Assembly (NCBI RefSeq): GCF_900454895.1
Contig: NZ_UGTA01000001.1
Coordinates: 1,364,001-1,428,000 of the forward strand
Reading direction: 5' to 3'
Length of the DNA stretch: 64,000 bases
Source: Phocoenobacter uteri
GTDB taxonomy: Bacteria > Pseudomonadota > Gammaproteobacteria > Enterobacterales > Pasteurellaceae
A program made the translations under genes and the position numbers. This document shows positions 52,844 through 62,151 of the stretch, piece by piece. Position 1 is the stretch's first letter. The number at the start of each line of letters is the position of its first letter. The notes beneath the pieces were generated by a model. It was given only the letters and a program-made list of their open reading frames with translations. It was not told the origin of the DNA and searched no databases.

Positions 52844-53002
52844 TGCCGGTTGTCCCTTTTCATTTGGTTAGAAAATATTGCCCAATTTTACCCTAAAAAT
52901 AACTAAATCTCTATGAGTTTAAGTGCTTAAACAGTAAGTAATCAAAGGATTTTTTCCATTTCCCAAATTTATTAGAGCGGAAAAAGAATACCGAGTAAAA
53001 AT

Positions 53003-54328
53003 TTATAAGCTTTCATATAACCTAAATGCTTGGCGATCTGACATACTCGCTAGATAATCACAAATTACTCTTGGCTGATGTGCTTTATCCGTTTCATTCC
53101 ATTGTTGTCGGACTGATTTAGGAAGTAAACGTAGTGGTTCACTCATCAGCATATCAAAAGTATCCATTAAAATACGTTGCCCTTTATACTCTACTCGTTG
53201 AGTTTTAGTATCCATAATCACAAACTCGTAGACAAAGTTTTTAAGCACTTGTAACACTTCAAGCACATCCGAAAGCAATACAGCATTAAACTTTAACAAT
53301 GGCTCATCAAATTCACTGTGAACAGCCCATTTCACATTAGTAATAAAATAATTCACTAAAGAGCCAATAATATCTTTACGTTCATAGCGATGTTCAGAAA
53401 ATAAATTTTCCGTCATTTTAGGAAGAAGATCTTTGATCCACTGAGATTGACACTGCCTAAATTTTTGTTCAGCATATTCCCAACATTGTGGTGTAATCAT
53501 TCCAACGACAATCGCATCTTCTAGATCGTGAACCGCATAAGCAATATCATCCGCAAGCTCCATAATGCTACAATCTAACGATTTATAAATCGATTTACTC
53601 GGTTTAAATGGTTCATTACTTTTTTTAATAGTACGAAAGAGCTTTTTATCTTGTTCTGACAAGGGTTCTAACACCCAATCAAACATTTTTTCATCATCAC
53701 GATAAATCCCTTTACTGGTTTTAAAATGATGAGCATTGACAAAACGAGTCGTGTTTATTTCTGCATACTGCTCTGGCTTGGTTTCATCTAGAAAAGCAGG
53801 ATATTTTAAAATACCAAGTAAAGCCCGACGTGTTAAATTCATACCAAAATCTTCGGTATAAGATTCTAAATGCGTCACAATTCGAAAGGTTTGACCATTA
53901 CCTTCAAACCCTCCAAAATCTCGCATTTTATAATTTAATGCCGTCTCTCCTCCATGCCCAAAAGGCGGATGTCCAATATCGTGCATATAGCAAATGGATT
54001 CAATTAAGCTACGAGATGGAAGTAAAGCGGTCAGATTTTTTGAAAAATTTGCAAATTCTTCAGCAGAAGTGACCGCTTTAAATCCCTCTAAATCAGCCAA
54101 TAATTTCGCTCTTAAACTATTACCAATTTGAGCCACTTCAAGAGAATGGGTTAAACGTGTACGATAAAAATCATCTTCGCCCACAGCGTGAATTTGAGTT
54201 TTTGCTTGCAAGCAACGAAATGCTTCAGAATGTAGAATTCGCCCACGATCACGTTGATAAGGTGAGCGATGATCCTGCTCTCTCTTTTTACCTTCAACAA
54301 ATCGTTCAATCCATTTTTCTGAAATCAT
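53003..54328 (-). CDS. dgt: dGTPase family HD phosphohydrolase
   Basis: 441 residues. HD motifs in RTRLTHSLEVAQIG and CYMHDIGHPPFGHGGETALN, then ELADDIAYAVHDLEDAI. It is closest to the dGTPase-like branch that hydrolyses dNTPs to nucleosides and triphosphate. Between the two HD motifs, residues FKAVTSAEEFANFSKNLTAL are encoded by a 54-nt paired uptake element (54025-54078), which looks like an in-frame acquisition. dGTPases can limit phage by depleting dNTPs, but that role is not shown here. Confidence 0.9.
   Translation of the reverse strand: MISEKWIERFVEGKKREQDHRSPYQRDRGRILHSEAFRCLQAKTQIHAVGEDDFYRTRLTHSLEVAQIGNSLRAKLLADLEGFKAVTSAEEFANFSKNLTALLPSRSLIESICYMHDIGHPPFGHGGETALNYKMRDFGGFEGNGQTFRIVTHLESYTEDFGMNLTRRALLGILKYPAFLDETKPEQYAEINTTRFVNAHHFKTSKGIYRDDEKMFDWVLEPLSEQDKKLFRTIKKSNEPFKPSKSIYKSLDCSIMELADDIAYAVHDLEDAIVVGMITPQCWEYAEQKFRQCQSQWIKDLLPKMTENLFSEHRYERKDIIGSLVNYFITNVKWAVHSEFDEPLLKFNAVLLSDVLEVLQVLKNFVYEFVIMDTKTQRVEYKGQRILMDTFDMLMSEPLRLLPKSVRQQWNETDKAHQPRVICDYLASMSDRQAFRLYESL
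54025..54078 (-). repeat. 54-nt paired uptake-sequence element inside the dGTPase gene
   Basis: Minus-strand AAGCGGTCAC..., TTTGCAA at positions 24-30, ...CTGACCGCTT. It has the same length and register as the intergenic elements and is fully translated within the gene at 53003-54328. Confidence 0.75.
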
Positions 54329-54413
54329 CTTTCATCCCCTATAACTCAATTTTCTAATATCAATTTTTAAGAATAATACAGTATTTCATCAATTATAAAA
54401 GTGCCAAATATAA

Positions 54414-54447
54414 AAAATCCTCGTAATATTACTATTACAAGGATTTT
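54414..54447 (-). terminator. Terminator of the dusB-fis operon
   Basis: AAAATCCTcGTAATA pairs with TATTACaAGGATTTT (one mismatch) around TTAC. On the minus strand it is followed by a T run. Confidence 0.7.
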
Positions 54448-54485
54448 CAAATAATTTGATACTAGGATTTAGCTAAAAATAAGCC

Positions 54486-54782
54486 TTAGCCCATACCATA
54501 TTTTTTAAGTTTTTTACGTAATGTTCCACGGTTAATGCCAAGCATTGTCGCAGCACGAGTTTGGTTACCACGAGTATATTGCATAACCATATCTAGCATT
54601 GGATGTTCAATTTCAGATAAAACCAACTCATATAATTCTGTTGGATCTTGACCATCTAATTGAGATAGGTAGTTTCTTAACGCTTGTTTTACATTATCAC
54701 GCAACGGTTTATTTACTTGTTGAGCTTGAGAATTTAGCATTGCAACCGTTAAAGGATTTTGCTGTGGTTGTTGTTCTAACAT
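54486..54782 (-). CDS. fis: DNA-binding protein Fis
   Basis: 98 residues, the standard length. The C-terminal helix-turn-helix NQTRAATMLGINRGTLRKKLKKYGMG is nearly identical to E. coli Fis. It bends DNA at rRNA promoters, recombination sites and many others. It overlaps the end of dusB by 7 bp in the conserved dusB-fis operon. Confidence 0.98.
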   Translation of the reverse strand: MLEQQPQQNPLTVAMLNSQAQQVNKPLRDNVKQALRNYLSQLDGQDPTELYELVLSEIEHPMLDMVMQYTRGNQTRAATMLGINRGTLRKKLKKYGMG

Positions 54783-55759
54783 TGTTGTTTCTTATCCAAA
54801 ATTAAATTTTTAATGAAAACTTCCAATACATTAAGCTGTTCCTGAGTTGAGCATAGTGTATTAAAAGTACGTTTAAAGTCAGAGTCTGGTTTCAGTGATT
54901 CAACATACCAGCCAACGTGTTTTCGAGCAATGCGATATCCCTTTTGTTCACCATAAAATTGATGTAGGCTCTCGATATGCTCCAACAATATTTGACCTTT
55001 TTCCTCTATGGAAATTGCTGAAACCTCTCCAAACTCCAAAAAATCGGTTATTTCTTTAAATAACCAAGGGCGACCAAGACTGCCTCGTCCAATCATTATC
55101 GCATCAGCACCCGTATAATCTAAAACAGACTTCGCTTGCTGAGCAGAGGTTATATCTCCGTTTGCAATAATCGGGATTGACACAGCTTGTTTTACTTTTC
55201 TTATGTTGTCGTACTCAGCTTGTCCTTTAAACAGACAGCTACGCGTTCGTCCATGAATCGTTAATGCAGAGATATTGGCTTGTTCAGCAATTTTAGCAAT
55301 TTCTAAACAATTTTGGTTCGCTAAATCCCAACCTGTTCTAATTTTCAATGTCACAGGCACATTAACTGCATTGACAACTGCCTCTAAAATACGAGCAACT
55401 TGATCAGGTTCACGTAATAGAGCAGATCCTGCCATTTTTTTGTTAACCTTTTTTGCAGGACAACCCATATTGATGTCTATGATTTCTGCACCGTAGTCAA
55501 CATTAACTTTTGCTGCTTCTGCCATTTCAAAAGGATCATAACCCGCAATCTGTACCGCATTTATACCTATTTCATGATGATGAGCAAGGCGTAATTTCGA
55601 TTTCTCAGTATGCCATACATCCGGATTAGTTGACATCATTTCAGAAAATGTCAGACCCGCACCAAACTTACTACATAATCGGCGAAATGGGAGATCTGTA
55701 ATTCCCGCCATTGGAGCAAGGAAAATACGGTTTTTTAATTCATATTGTCCTATATGCAT
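54776..55759 (-). CDS. dusB: tRNA-dihydrouridine synthase B
   Basis: 327 residues from ATG 55759 (MHIGQYELKNRIFLAPMAGITDLPFR). The catalytic Cys is in DINMGCPAKKVNKKMAGSALL, with ANGDITS and GRGSLGRPWLF binding FMN. It reduces uridine in tRNA D-loops. Confidence 0.96.
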   Translation of the reverse strand: MHIGQYELKNRIFLAPMAGITDLPFRRLCSKFGAGLTFSEMMSTNPDVWHTEKSKLRLAHHHEIGINAVQIAGYDPFEMAEAAKVNVDYGAEIIDINMGCPAKKVNKKMAGSALLREPDQVARILEAVVNAVNVPVTLKIRTGWDLANQNCLEIAKIAEQANISALTIHGRTRSCLFKGQAEYDNIRKVKQAVSIPIIANGDITSAQQAKSVLDYTGADAIMIGRGSLGRPWLFKEITDFLEFGEVSAISIEEKGQILLEHIESLHQFYGEQKGYRIARKHVGWYVESLKPDSDFKRTFNTLCSTQEQLNVLEVFIKNLILDKKQQC

Positions 55760-55896
55760 TACCAATTACCTTTGCTTTAATTAAATAAAATTTAATCAAA
55801 TCTAGTTTTAATGTTGCTAAAAATAAAAAAATATGGAATCAACCATATTCTTTCAAAAGTGCTTCATCAGAGACTCACTGATCTCTAAGGGGGCGA

Positions 55897-55925
55897 ATAA
55901 TACACACTTTTTCTGACTTTGGGAA
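55897..55925 (-). promoter_or_regulatory. Predicted dusB-fis promoter with GC-rich discriminator
   Basis: On the minus strand TTCCCA (55925-55920), 17 bp, TATTAT (55902-55897), then TCGCCCCC just downstream. A GC-rich discriminator is what makes the enteric fis promoter sensitive to ppGpp, so growth-rate control is likely kept. Confidence 0.45.
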
Positions 55926-55972
55926 GCCTGTTTTTTGTTCAAATAGCAAAAAAAATGAAAAAAATCCTATTT

Positions 55973-56854
55973 TTATAAATAAATCCCAATCAAAATAGAA
56001 ATCAAGAAACTCAATCCAACATAATTATTATTTAAAAAAGCATCAAAACATTTTTCTCGCACTCTATTTTTTGTTAATTTTGCTTGATGTAAGAAAAGTA
56101 GAAATGGAGCAATTAACATACAAAAATAGATCATTGGAAAGGATTTGATAACACCTAAAATAACAAATAATAAAAGAGAAACACTCTGTAATAATACTAT
56201 GATTTTATTATCATATTGTGCAAATAGTATCGCTGTTGACTTCACGCCAATGCGTAAATCATCATCACGATCGACCATTGCATATTGGGTATCATAGGCT
56301 ATCGTCCACACCAAATTTGCAAAAAAAAGAATCCAACATTCAAGGGGTAAAGTTTCATTTACCGCACTAAATGCCATTGGGACGGACCACCCGAATGCCA
56401 GCCCTAAAACCAGCTGTGGCAAGTGTGTATAACGCTTCATAAAGGGATAAATAATTGCTAAAAACGCTGCAATAAAGGAGAGAAAAATAGTCATTTTATT
56501 TAGTAATAACACTAAAATAAAAGCAAAACTCAATAACACAAAAAAAAGCGTTTTTGTTTCTTTTTCTGACACTAATCCCGTAATCAATGGTCGCTGATGA
56601 GTCCTTGCTACTTTTCCATCAATATGACGATCAGCAAAATCGTTAATCACACATCCAGCTGCTCGCATTAAAATGACACCAACAACAAAAATAACGAACA
56701 ATGAAAAATCAATTTTTCCCTCAGTTGCTAAAAATAATGCCCACAATGTTGGATAAAGTAACAAAAGCGTTCCGATAGGTCTATCCAATCGCATCAATTG
56801 ATAATAACCTCGCAATTTTGAGCGTGAAAAGTGCTGTTTTATAAAATTATTCAT
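55973..56854 (-). CDS. ubiA: 4-hydroxybenzoate octaprenyltransferase
   Basis: 293 residues with about eight membrane segments. Two Asp-rich motifs: NDFADRHIDGKVARTHQRPL and AMVDRDDDLRIGVKSTAI. It prenylates 4-hydroxybenzoate in ubiquinone synthesis. Overlaps the upstream DeoR-type gene by 8 bp. Confidence 0.93.
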   Translation of the reverse strand: MNNFIKQHFSRSKLRGYYQLMRLDRPIGTLLLLYPTLWALFLATEGKIDFSLFVIFVVGVILMRAAGCVINDFADRHIDGKVARTHQRPLITGLVSEKETKTLFFVLLSFAFILVLLLNKMTIFLSFIAAFLAIIYPFMKRYTHLPQLVLGLAFGWSVPMAFSAVNETLPLECWILFFANLVWTIAYDTQYAMVDRDDDLRIGVKSTAILFAQYDNKIIVLLQSVSLLLFVILGVIKSFPMIYFCMLIAPFLLFLHQAKLTKNRVREKCFDAFLNNNYVGLSFLISILIGIYL

Positions 56855-57608
56855 GGCAAAGATGGATTTTAATATTTTTGGTGTTTAAATTTTGCTCTAT
56901 ATTTTCTGGTAAAGGTTCATCTGTGAATAAATGATCGACTTCACTAATATCACCAAGACGCACAATAGCCTTACGATAAAATTTAGAATGATCCGCAGCC
57001 AAAATAACCTGACGAGAACTATTCATTAACGCACGTTTCACTTTGACTTCGTGATAATCATAATCTAGCATTGAACCTTCATCATCAATCGCACTGATCC
57101 CCAACACACCAAAATCTAATCTAAATTGGCTAATTAAGTCGATGGTTGTAGAACCAATAATCCCGCCATCCTGACGCAAATTTCCCCCTGCAATCGTAAC
57201 TTGGAAATCCTCTTTTGGTAATAAAATATGAGCGGCATTCAAATTATTGGTGACGATACGTAAATCCTGATGAGAAAGTAATGCTTGAGCTACTGCCTCA
57301 GCGGTTGTACCAATATCTAAAAAAAGTGAAGCCCCATTAGGAATGATTTGTGCGATATGTTGAGCAATAATATTTTTTTGACGGGAAAATAGCTGTTTAC
57401 GATCGCTATAATCACTATTTTCACAATTTGTTGGAATCCCCGCCCCCCCATGATGACGGCGAATTAAATTATTTTCCGCCAATTCATTCAAATCTCGACG
57501 AATGGTCTGTGGACTAACGTTTAATTTTGCAACTAACTCTTCCGTACTGATATAACCTTGCTGATTGATAAAATCAATAATTTTGTTATGTCGGATAGAT
57601 TGTTTCAT
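56847..57608 (-). CDS. glpR: DeoR-family repressor, GlpR-type
   Basis: 253 residues. N-terminal helix-turn-helix (IDFINQQGYISTEELVAKLNVSPQTIRRDLNEL), then a sugar-phosphate sensor domain (FLDIGTTAEAVAQALL, IVTNNLNAAHIL, LAADHSKFYRKAIVRLG). Close to GlpR, the glycerol-3-phosphate regulon repressor. No glp genes are in the window; ubiA overlaps it downstream, an unusual partner. Confidence 0.85.
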   Translation of the reverse strand: MKQSIRHNKIIDFINQQGYISTEELVAKLNVSPQTIRRDLNELAENNLIRRHHGGAGIPTNCENSDYSDRKQLFSRQKNIIAQHIAQIIPNGASLFLDIGTTAEAVAQALLSHQDLRIVTNNLNAAHILLPKEDFQVTIAGGNLRQDGGIIGSTTIDLISQFRLDFGVLGISAIDDEGSMLDYDYHEVKVKRALMNSSRQVILAADHSKFYRKAIVRLGDISEVDHLFTDEPLPENIEQNLNTKNIKIHLCHE

Positions 57609-57620
57609 TTCTTTCTCCCT

Positions 57621-57674
57621 AAGCGGTTAAATATTTCATTATTTTTGTAAAAAGTTCTTAAAATCATACCGCTT
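57621..57674. repeat. 54-nt paired uptake-sequence element between glpR and gyrA
   Basis: AAGCGGTTAA... with TTTGTAA at positions 24-30 and ...CATACCGCTT. Same length as the other elements; the central TTTGCAA has changed to TTTGTAA. Confidence 0.55.
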
Positions 57675-57750
57675 ATTTTCATTTGTCATTCGGTTACAGT
57701 CTATTTTCAACTTTTATCTCTGATATTTCAACCAATTTTCTCTGATTTTG

Positions 57751-57759
57751 TGATACAAT
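57751..57759 (+). promoter_or_regulatory. Extended -10 promoter of gyrA
   Basis: TGATACAAT fits the extended -10 pattern TGnTATAAT at eight of nine positions. No strong -35 is seen. The start codon is 72 bp downstream. Confidence 0.45.
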
Positions 57760-57831
57760 GACATCAATTTTTTGCATACTTTTTATAAAGAAGCGTGCAA
57801 TTTTTTTACAAATTAGAATTAGGACATTTCA

Positions 57832-60528
57832 ATGAGCGAATTAGCCAAAGATACTATTCCAATCAGTATTGAAGAAGAATTAAAGACCTCTTACCTTGAC
57901 TATGCAATGTCGGTAATTGTCGGACGTGCATTACCAGACGTGCGAGATGGTTTAAAACCCGTACACCGTCGTGTACTTTTCTCAATGGATCAAAGTGGAA
58001 ATACAGCAAGTAAATCTTATGTAAAATCAGCCCGTGTGGTTGGGGACGTAATCGGTAAATATCACCCTCACGGCGACACCGCTGTTTATGACACCATTGT
58101 GCGTATGGCACAACCATTCTCATTACGCTATATGTTAGTGGATGGACAAGGTAACTTTGGTTCAATTGATGGCGACTCACCAGCTGCAATGCGTTATACC
58201 GAAGTCCGTATGCAGAAAATCACCCAACAATTATTGACGGATTTAGATAAAGAAACCGTGGATTTCTCGCCTAACTATGACGGAAAAGAGATGATCCCTG
58301 ATGTCCTTCCAACCAAAATCCCAGCATTGTTAGTGAATGGTTCATCTGGTATTGCGGTGGGTATGGCAACCAACATTCCACCACACAACTTAAATGAAGT
58401 GTTAGATGGCTGTTTAGCTTATATGGATAATGATGAAATTACCATTGATGAGCTAATGCAACATATTCCGGGTCCTGATTTCCCTACCGCTGCGATTATC
58501 AATGGTCGTAAAGGTATTGAAGACGCTTACCGCACTGGACGAGGTAAAGTTTACGTACGTGCAAAAGCAGAGGTGGAAACCAATGCCAAAGGGCGTGAGA
58601 TTATTGCGGTCACTGAATTACCTTACCAAGTAAACAAAGCCCGTTTAATTGAAAAAATTGCCGAATTAGTGCGTGATAAAAAATTAGAAGGCATTAGTGG
58701 TGTAACCGATTTATCAAACAAAGACGGTTTACGTATTGAAATTGACGTGAAACGCGATTCTGTCGGCGAAATCGTATTGAATAACCTTTACGCTTTAACC
58801 CAAATGCAAGTGACTTTTGGGATCAATATGGTTGCTCTTGATCACGGTCAGCCACGCTTATTCAATCTAAAACAAATTATTGAAGCCTTTGTTAAACACC
58901 GCCGTGAAGTGGTTACACGCCGTACGATTTTTGAATTACGCAAAGCTCGTAGCAGAGCCCACGTTTTAGAAGGTTTAGCGATCGCCCTAGCTAATATCGA
59001 TCCTGTGATCGAATTGATCCGTGCGTCAAAAAGCAAAGCAGAAGCACAAGAAGCATTACTTTCTCGCGCTTGGGAATTAGGCAATGTGGCTGGAATGTTA
59101 GAAGCGGCAGGTGTTGATGCATCACGCCCTGAAGATTTACCAGCGGAATTTGGGGTTCGTGATGGACAATATTACTTATCTGAAACCCAAGCTCAAGCGA
59201 TTTTAGAACTTCAATTACACCGTTTAACTGGTTTAGAACACGAAAAAATCGTGGATGAATACAAAGCAATCTTAGTTGAAATCGGTGAATTATTACATAT
59301 TTTAAATAGCCCAGAACGTCTAATGGAAGTGATCCGTGAAGAATTAGAAGCGGTTAAAACACAGTTTGGCGACGAACGTCGTACTGAAATTACTGCAAGC
59401 TCAGCAGATATTAACCTTGAAGATTTAATCACGCCAGAAGATGTGGTTGTTACCCTTTCTCACACAGGCTATGTGAAATATCAACCAATTTCTGACTACG
59501 AGGCACAACGTCGTGGTGGTAAAGGTAAATCAGCAACCAAAACCAAAGATGATGACTTCGTAGAACGTTTATTAGTCGCAAATACCCACGATACCATTTT
59601 ATGTTTCTCAAGTCGTGGACGTTTATATCAATTAAAAGTGTATCAATTACCACAAGCAAGTCGTGGGGCAAGAGGTACGCCGATTGTAAATATCTTACCA
59701 TTAGATAAAGAACAAAATGAGCGTATCACAGCGATCTTACCAATCCAAAACGGCGACTTCTCCGCTGAGAAATTTGTAGTGATGGCAACCGCAAGCGGAA
59801 CAGTGAAAAAAGTCACCCTTGATGCATTTAGTAAAGTTCGTTCAAACGGCTTAATCGCTCTGAATTTACGTGACGGCGATGAGTTAATCGGTGTCGATAT
59901 TACCGAAGGCGACAGCGAAATTATGTTGTTCTCCGCACAAGGTAAAGTGGTTCGCTTTGCAGAAACTGCCGTGCGTGCAATGGGACGTACTGCGACAGGT
60001 GTTCGCGGAATGAAACTGGCGTTATCTAATATGGAATTATCCGAAGATGATAACGACATTGAAACAGATAACGATGATGAAACATCTGATATTGATTTGA
60101 ATGCAGATAAAGTAGTTTCACTCGTTATCCCAAGAGAAAATGGCGACATCTTAACGATTACCGAAAATGGTTATGGTAAACGTACCGTTCTTACGGAATA
60201 TCCAACTAAATCGCGTAACACCAAAGGTGTAGTGTCAATCAAAGTCAACGAGCGTAATGGTAAAGTCGTTTCTGCACTTCAAGTAGAAGAAACGGATCAA
60301 ATTATGCTAATTACTGATGCCGGTACCCTTGTTCGTACACGCGTTCATGAAGTGAGCCTCGTAGGGCGTAATACACAAGGTGTTCGCATTATCCGAACCG
60401 CAGATGAAGAAAGCGTGGTTGGATTAGAAAAAGTGTGCGAAGTGGAAGATGATGAAGCGGAGACAGTGGAAACGGTTGAAGTAGCAGAAGTTGAAGTAAC
60501 AGAAGCAACTGCAACAACACAAGAGTAA
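57832..60528 (+). CDS. gyrA: DNA gyrase subunit A
   Basis: 898 residues. Collinear with E. coli GyrA over the breakage-reunion domain, with the active-site Tyr122 in AAMRYTE. The quinolone region reads HGDTAVYD, so position 83 is Thr and 87 is Asp. The GyrA box QRRGGKG starts the DNA-wrapping domain. An acidic insertion (about 740-765) and an acidic, Glu/Val/Thr-rich tail account for the extra length over the enteric protein. Confidence 0.97.
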   Translation: MSELAKDTIPISIEEELKTSYLDYAMSVIVGRALPDVRDGLKPVHRRVLFSMDQSGNTASKSYVKSARVVGDVIGKYHPHGDTAVYDTIVRMAQPFSLRYMLVDGQGNFGSIDGDSPAAMRYTEVRMQKITQQLLTDLDKETVDFSPNYDGKEMIPDVLPTKIPALLVNGSSGIAVGMATNIPPHNLNEVLDGCLAYMDNDEITIDELMQHIPGPDFPTAAIINGRKGIEDAYRTGRGKVYVRAKAEVETNAKGREIIAVTELPYQVNKARLIEKIAELVRDKKLEGISGVTDLSNKDGLRIEIDVKRDSVGEIVLNNLYALTQMQVTFGINMVALDHGQPRLFNLKQIIEAFVKHRREVVTRRTIFELRKARSRAHVLEGLAIALANIDPVIELIRASKSKAEAQEALLSRAWELGNVAGMLEAAGVDASRPEDLPAEFGVRDGQYYLSETQAQAILELQLHRLTGLEHEKIVDEYKAILVEIGELLHILNSPERLMEVIREELEAVKTQFGDERRTEITASSADINLEDLITPEDVVVTLSHTGYVKYQPISDYEAQRRGGKGKSATKTKDDDFVERLLVANTHDTILCFSSRGRLYQLKVYQLPQASRGARGTPIVNILPLDKEQNERITAILPIQNGDFSAEKFVVMATASGTVKKVTLDAFSKVRSNGLIALNLRDGDELIGVDITEGDSEIMLFSAQGKVVRFAETAVRAMGRTATGVRGMKLALSNMELSEDDNDIETDNDDETSDIDLNADKVVSLVIPRENGDILTITENGYGKRTVLTEYPTKSRNTKGVVSIKVNERNGKVVSALQVEETDQIMLITDAGTLVRTRVHEVSLVGRNTQGVRIIRTADEESVVGLEKVCEVEDDEAETVETVEVAEVEVTEATATTQE

Positions 60529-60542
60529 TTTTAATTTATGTG

Positions 60543-60583
60543 AGGGCGTGATTATCAAACTTTGTTTGTATATCCGCCCTTTA
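60543..60583 (+). terminator. Possible terminator after gyrA
   Basis: AGGGCG pairs with CGCCCT around a loop that itself contains CAAAC/GTTTG, followed by TTTA. The rest of 60529-60819 holds single uptake cores and no gene. Confidence 0.45.
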
Positions 60584-60819
60584 CTCGATCTAAAATTTCT
60601 CAAAAATATAATTAGATAAGAATAGCGGTCATATTAAATCAAAAATTTACCAAATTTATTAAAACTAAACAGGGAATGCTCTGTTTTTACAAATATATTA
60701 AAATCTCTCAAAACATAGCATCAAGATATGCCTTGACGAATTCCTATTTTCAATAATGGTAAATTTCATTCAAAATATTACCGCTTATTTTCTTCCAATC
60801 CTTTCAGAAGGAATACAAA

Positions 60820-61977
60820 ATGAATACACAAAATCCAACTATTGCCCTTGTGGCTGGTGAAATCTCTGGCGATATTTTAGGGGCGGGGTTAATCAATGCA
60901 TTACGTTTGCATTATCCAAACGCAAAATTTATTGGCATTGCAGGCGAGAAAATGCAACAAGCTGGCTGTGAAACCTTATTTGATATGCAAGAACTTTCTG
61001 TGATGGGGCTAGCAGAAGTGGTTAAGCATTTACCTCGTTTATTAAAACGTCGTAAGCAAGTAATTAACACAATGCTTGAACTTAAACCTGATATTTTTAT
61101 CGGTATTGATGCCCCTGATTTTAATTTATATGTGGAAAATAAATTAAAGCAACAAGGAATTAAAACCGTGCATTATGTTAGCCCTTCAGTTTGGGCGTGG
61201 CGACAAGGTCGTGTGCATAAAATTGCTAAAGCGACAAATCTTGTTTTAGCTTTATTGCCTTTTGAAAAGGCGTTTTACGATCGTTTTAATGTGCCTTGTA
61301 AATTTATCGGACACACAATGGCGGATGCGATTCCATTAAAACCAAATCGCAGTGAAGCCTGTGAAAAATTAGGGCTTGATGAAAAAGGGCGTTATATGGC
61401 AATTTTAGCAGGCAGTCGTTGCAGTGAAATTGAGTTTTTAGCTGAACCATTCTTAAAAACAGCTCAATTATTAAAAGAAAAACACCCTGATTTACAATTT
61501 TTAGTTCCCCTTGTGAATGAAAAAACACAGCAGCTTTTTGAACAAATCAAAAACAAAGTCGCCCCTGAATTAGAGCTTATTTTACTACAAGGTAATGCTC
61601 GCCAAGCGATGATTTGTGCCGAAGCAACTTTACTCGCCTCTGGCACGGCTGCTCTTGAAGCAATGTTATGTAAATCGCCAATGGTTGTCGGCTATAAGCT
61701 AAAACCATTAACCCACACTATTGCTAAAAGGCTGATTAAAACTGAGTATTATACCTTACCGAATTTACTCGCTAATGCTCCACTTGTGCCTGAACTTATT
61801 CAAGATGAATGTAACCCTGAAAATTTAGTGTGGCATTTGAATAGTTACCTAGCTCAAGACAGCGAAAGTTTAAAAGAGAAAAATGAATTGAAACAAACAT
61901 TTACTCAAATCCATAAAGAAATTCAGTGTGATGCAGATATGCAAGCGGCTCTTGCTGTAGTAGAGTTATTACAATAA
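60820..61977 (+). CDS. lpxB: Lipid A disaccharide synthase
   Basis: 385 residues. Typical start IALVAGEISGDILGAGLI, then HYVSPSVWAWRQGRVHKI and LAGSRCSEIEFL, and ASGTAALEAMLCKSPMVVGYK. It condenses UDP-diacylglucosamine and lipid X. In enteric bacteria it follows lpxA, but here it stands alone. AGAAGGA precedes the ATG. Confidence 0.95.
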   Translation: MNTQNPTIALVAGEISGDILGAGLINALRLHYPNAKFIGIAGEKMQQAGCETLFDMQELSVMGLAEVVKHLPRLLKRRKQVINTMLELKPDIFIGIDAPDFNLYVENKLKQQGIKTVHYVSPSVWAWRQGRVHKIAKATNLVLALLPFEKAFYDRFNVPCKFIGHTMADAIPLKPNRSEACEKLGLDEKGRYMAILAGSRCSEIEFLAEPFLKTAQLLKEKHPDLQFLVPLVNEKTQQLFEQIKNKVAPELELILLQGNARQAMICAEATLLASGTAALEAMLCKSPMVVGYKLKPLTHTIAKRLIKTEYYTLPNLLANAPLVPELIQDECNPENLVWHLNSYLAQDSESLKEKNELKQTFTQIHKEIQCDADMQAALAVVELLQ

Positions 61978-61985
61978 GAAGCATC

Positions 61986-62018
61986 AGGGCGAATAATATT
62001 CGCCCTTTATTATTTTTA
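61986..62018 (+). terminator. Terminator after lpxB
   Basis: AGGGCGAATA and TATTCGCCCT form a near-perfect palindrome, followed by TTATTATTTTT. Confidence 0.7.
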
Positions 62019-62098
62019 CAAAAATAGAATTTATCTATTCAATTATGACTCATTGAAATAATTGTAAAATTCATAAAAAATCATACCGCTATAAATAT

Positions 62099-62128
62099 AA
62101 AAAAAGAGCATATCAATGATATGCTCTT
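62099..62128 (-). terminator. Terminator after metK
   Basis: AAGAGCATAT pairs with ATATGCTCTT around CAATG; on the minus strand the stem is followed by seven T's. Confidence 0.75.
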
Positions 62129-62151
62129 CAAAATTCATTTAATTTTAAATC

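Noticed and set aside
53003..54328. dGTPase gene as part of a defence island
   Set aside because: Neighbours are ordinary core genes and the family is common in Pasteurellaceae, so there is no context for a defence call.
59643..60149. 168-residue open frame antisense to gyrA
   Set aside because: Serine-rich shadow of a strongly conserved gene; no start signals.
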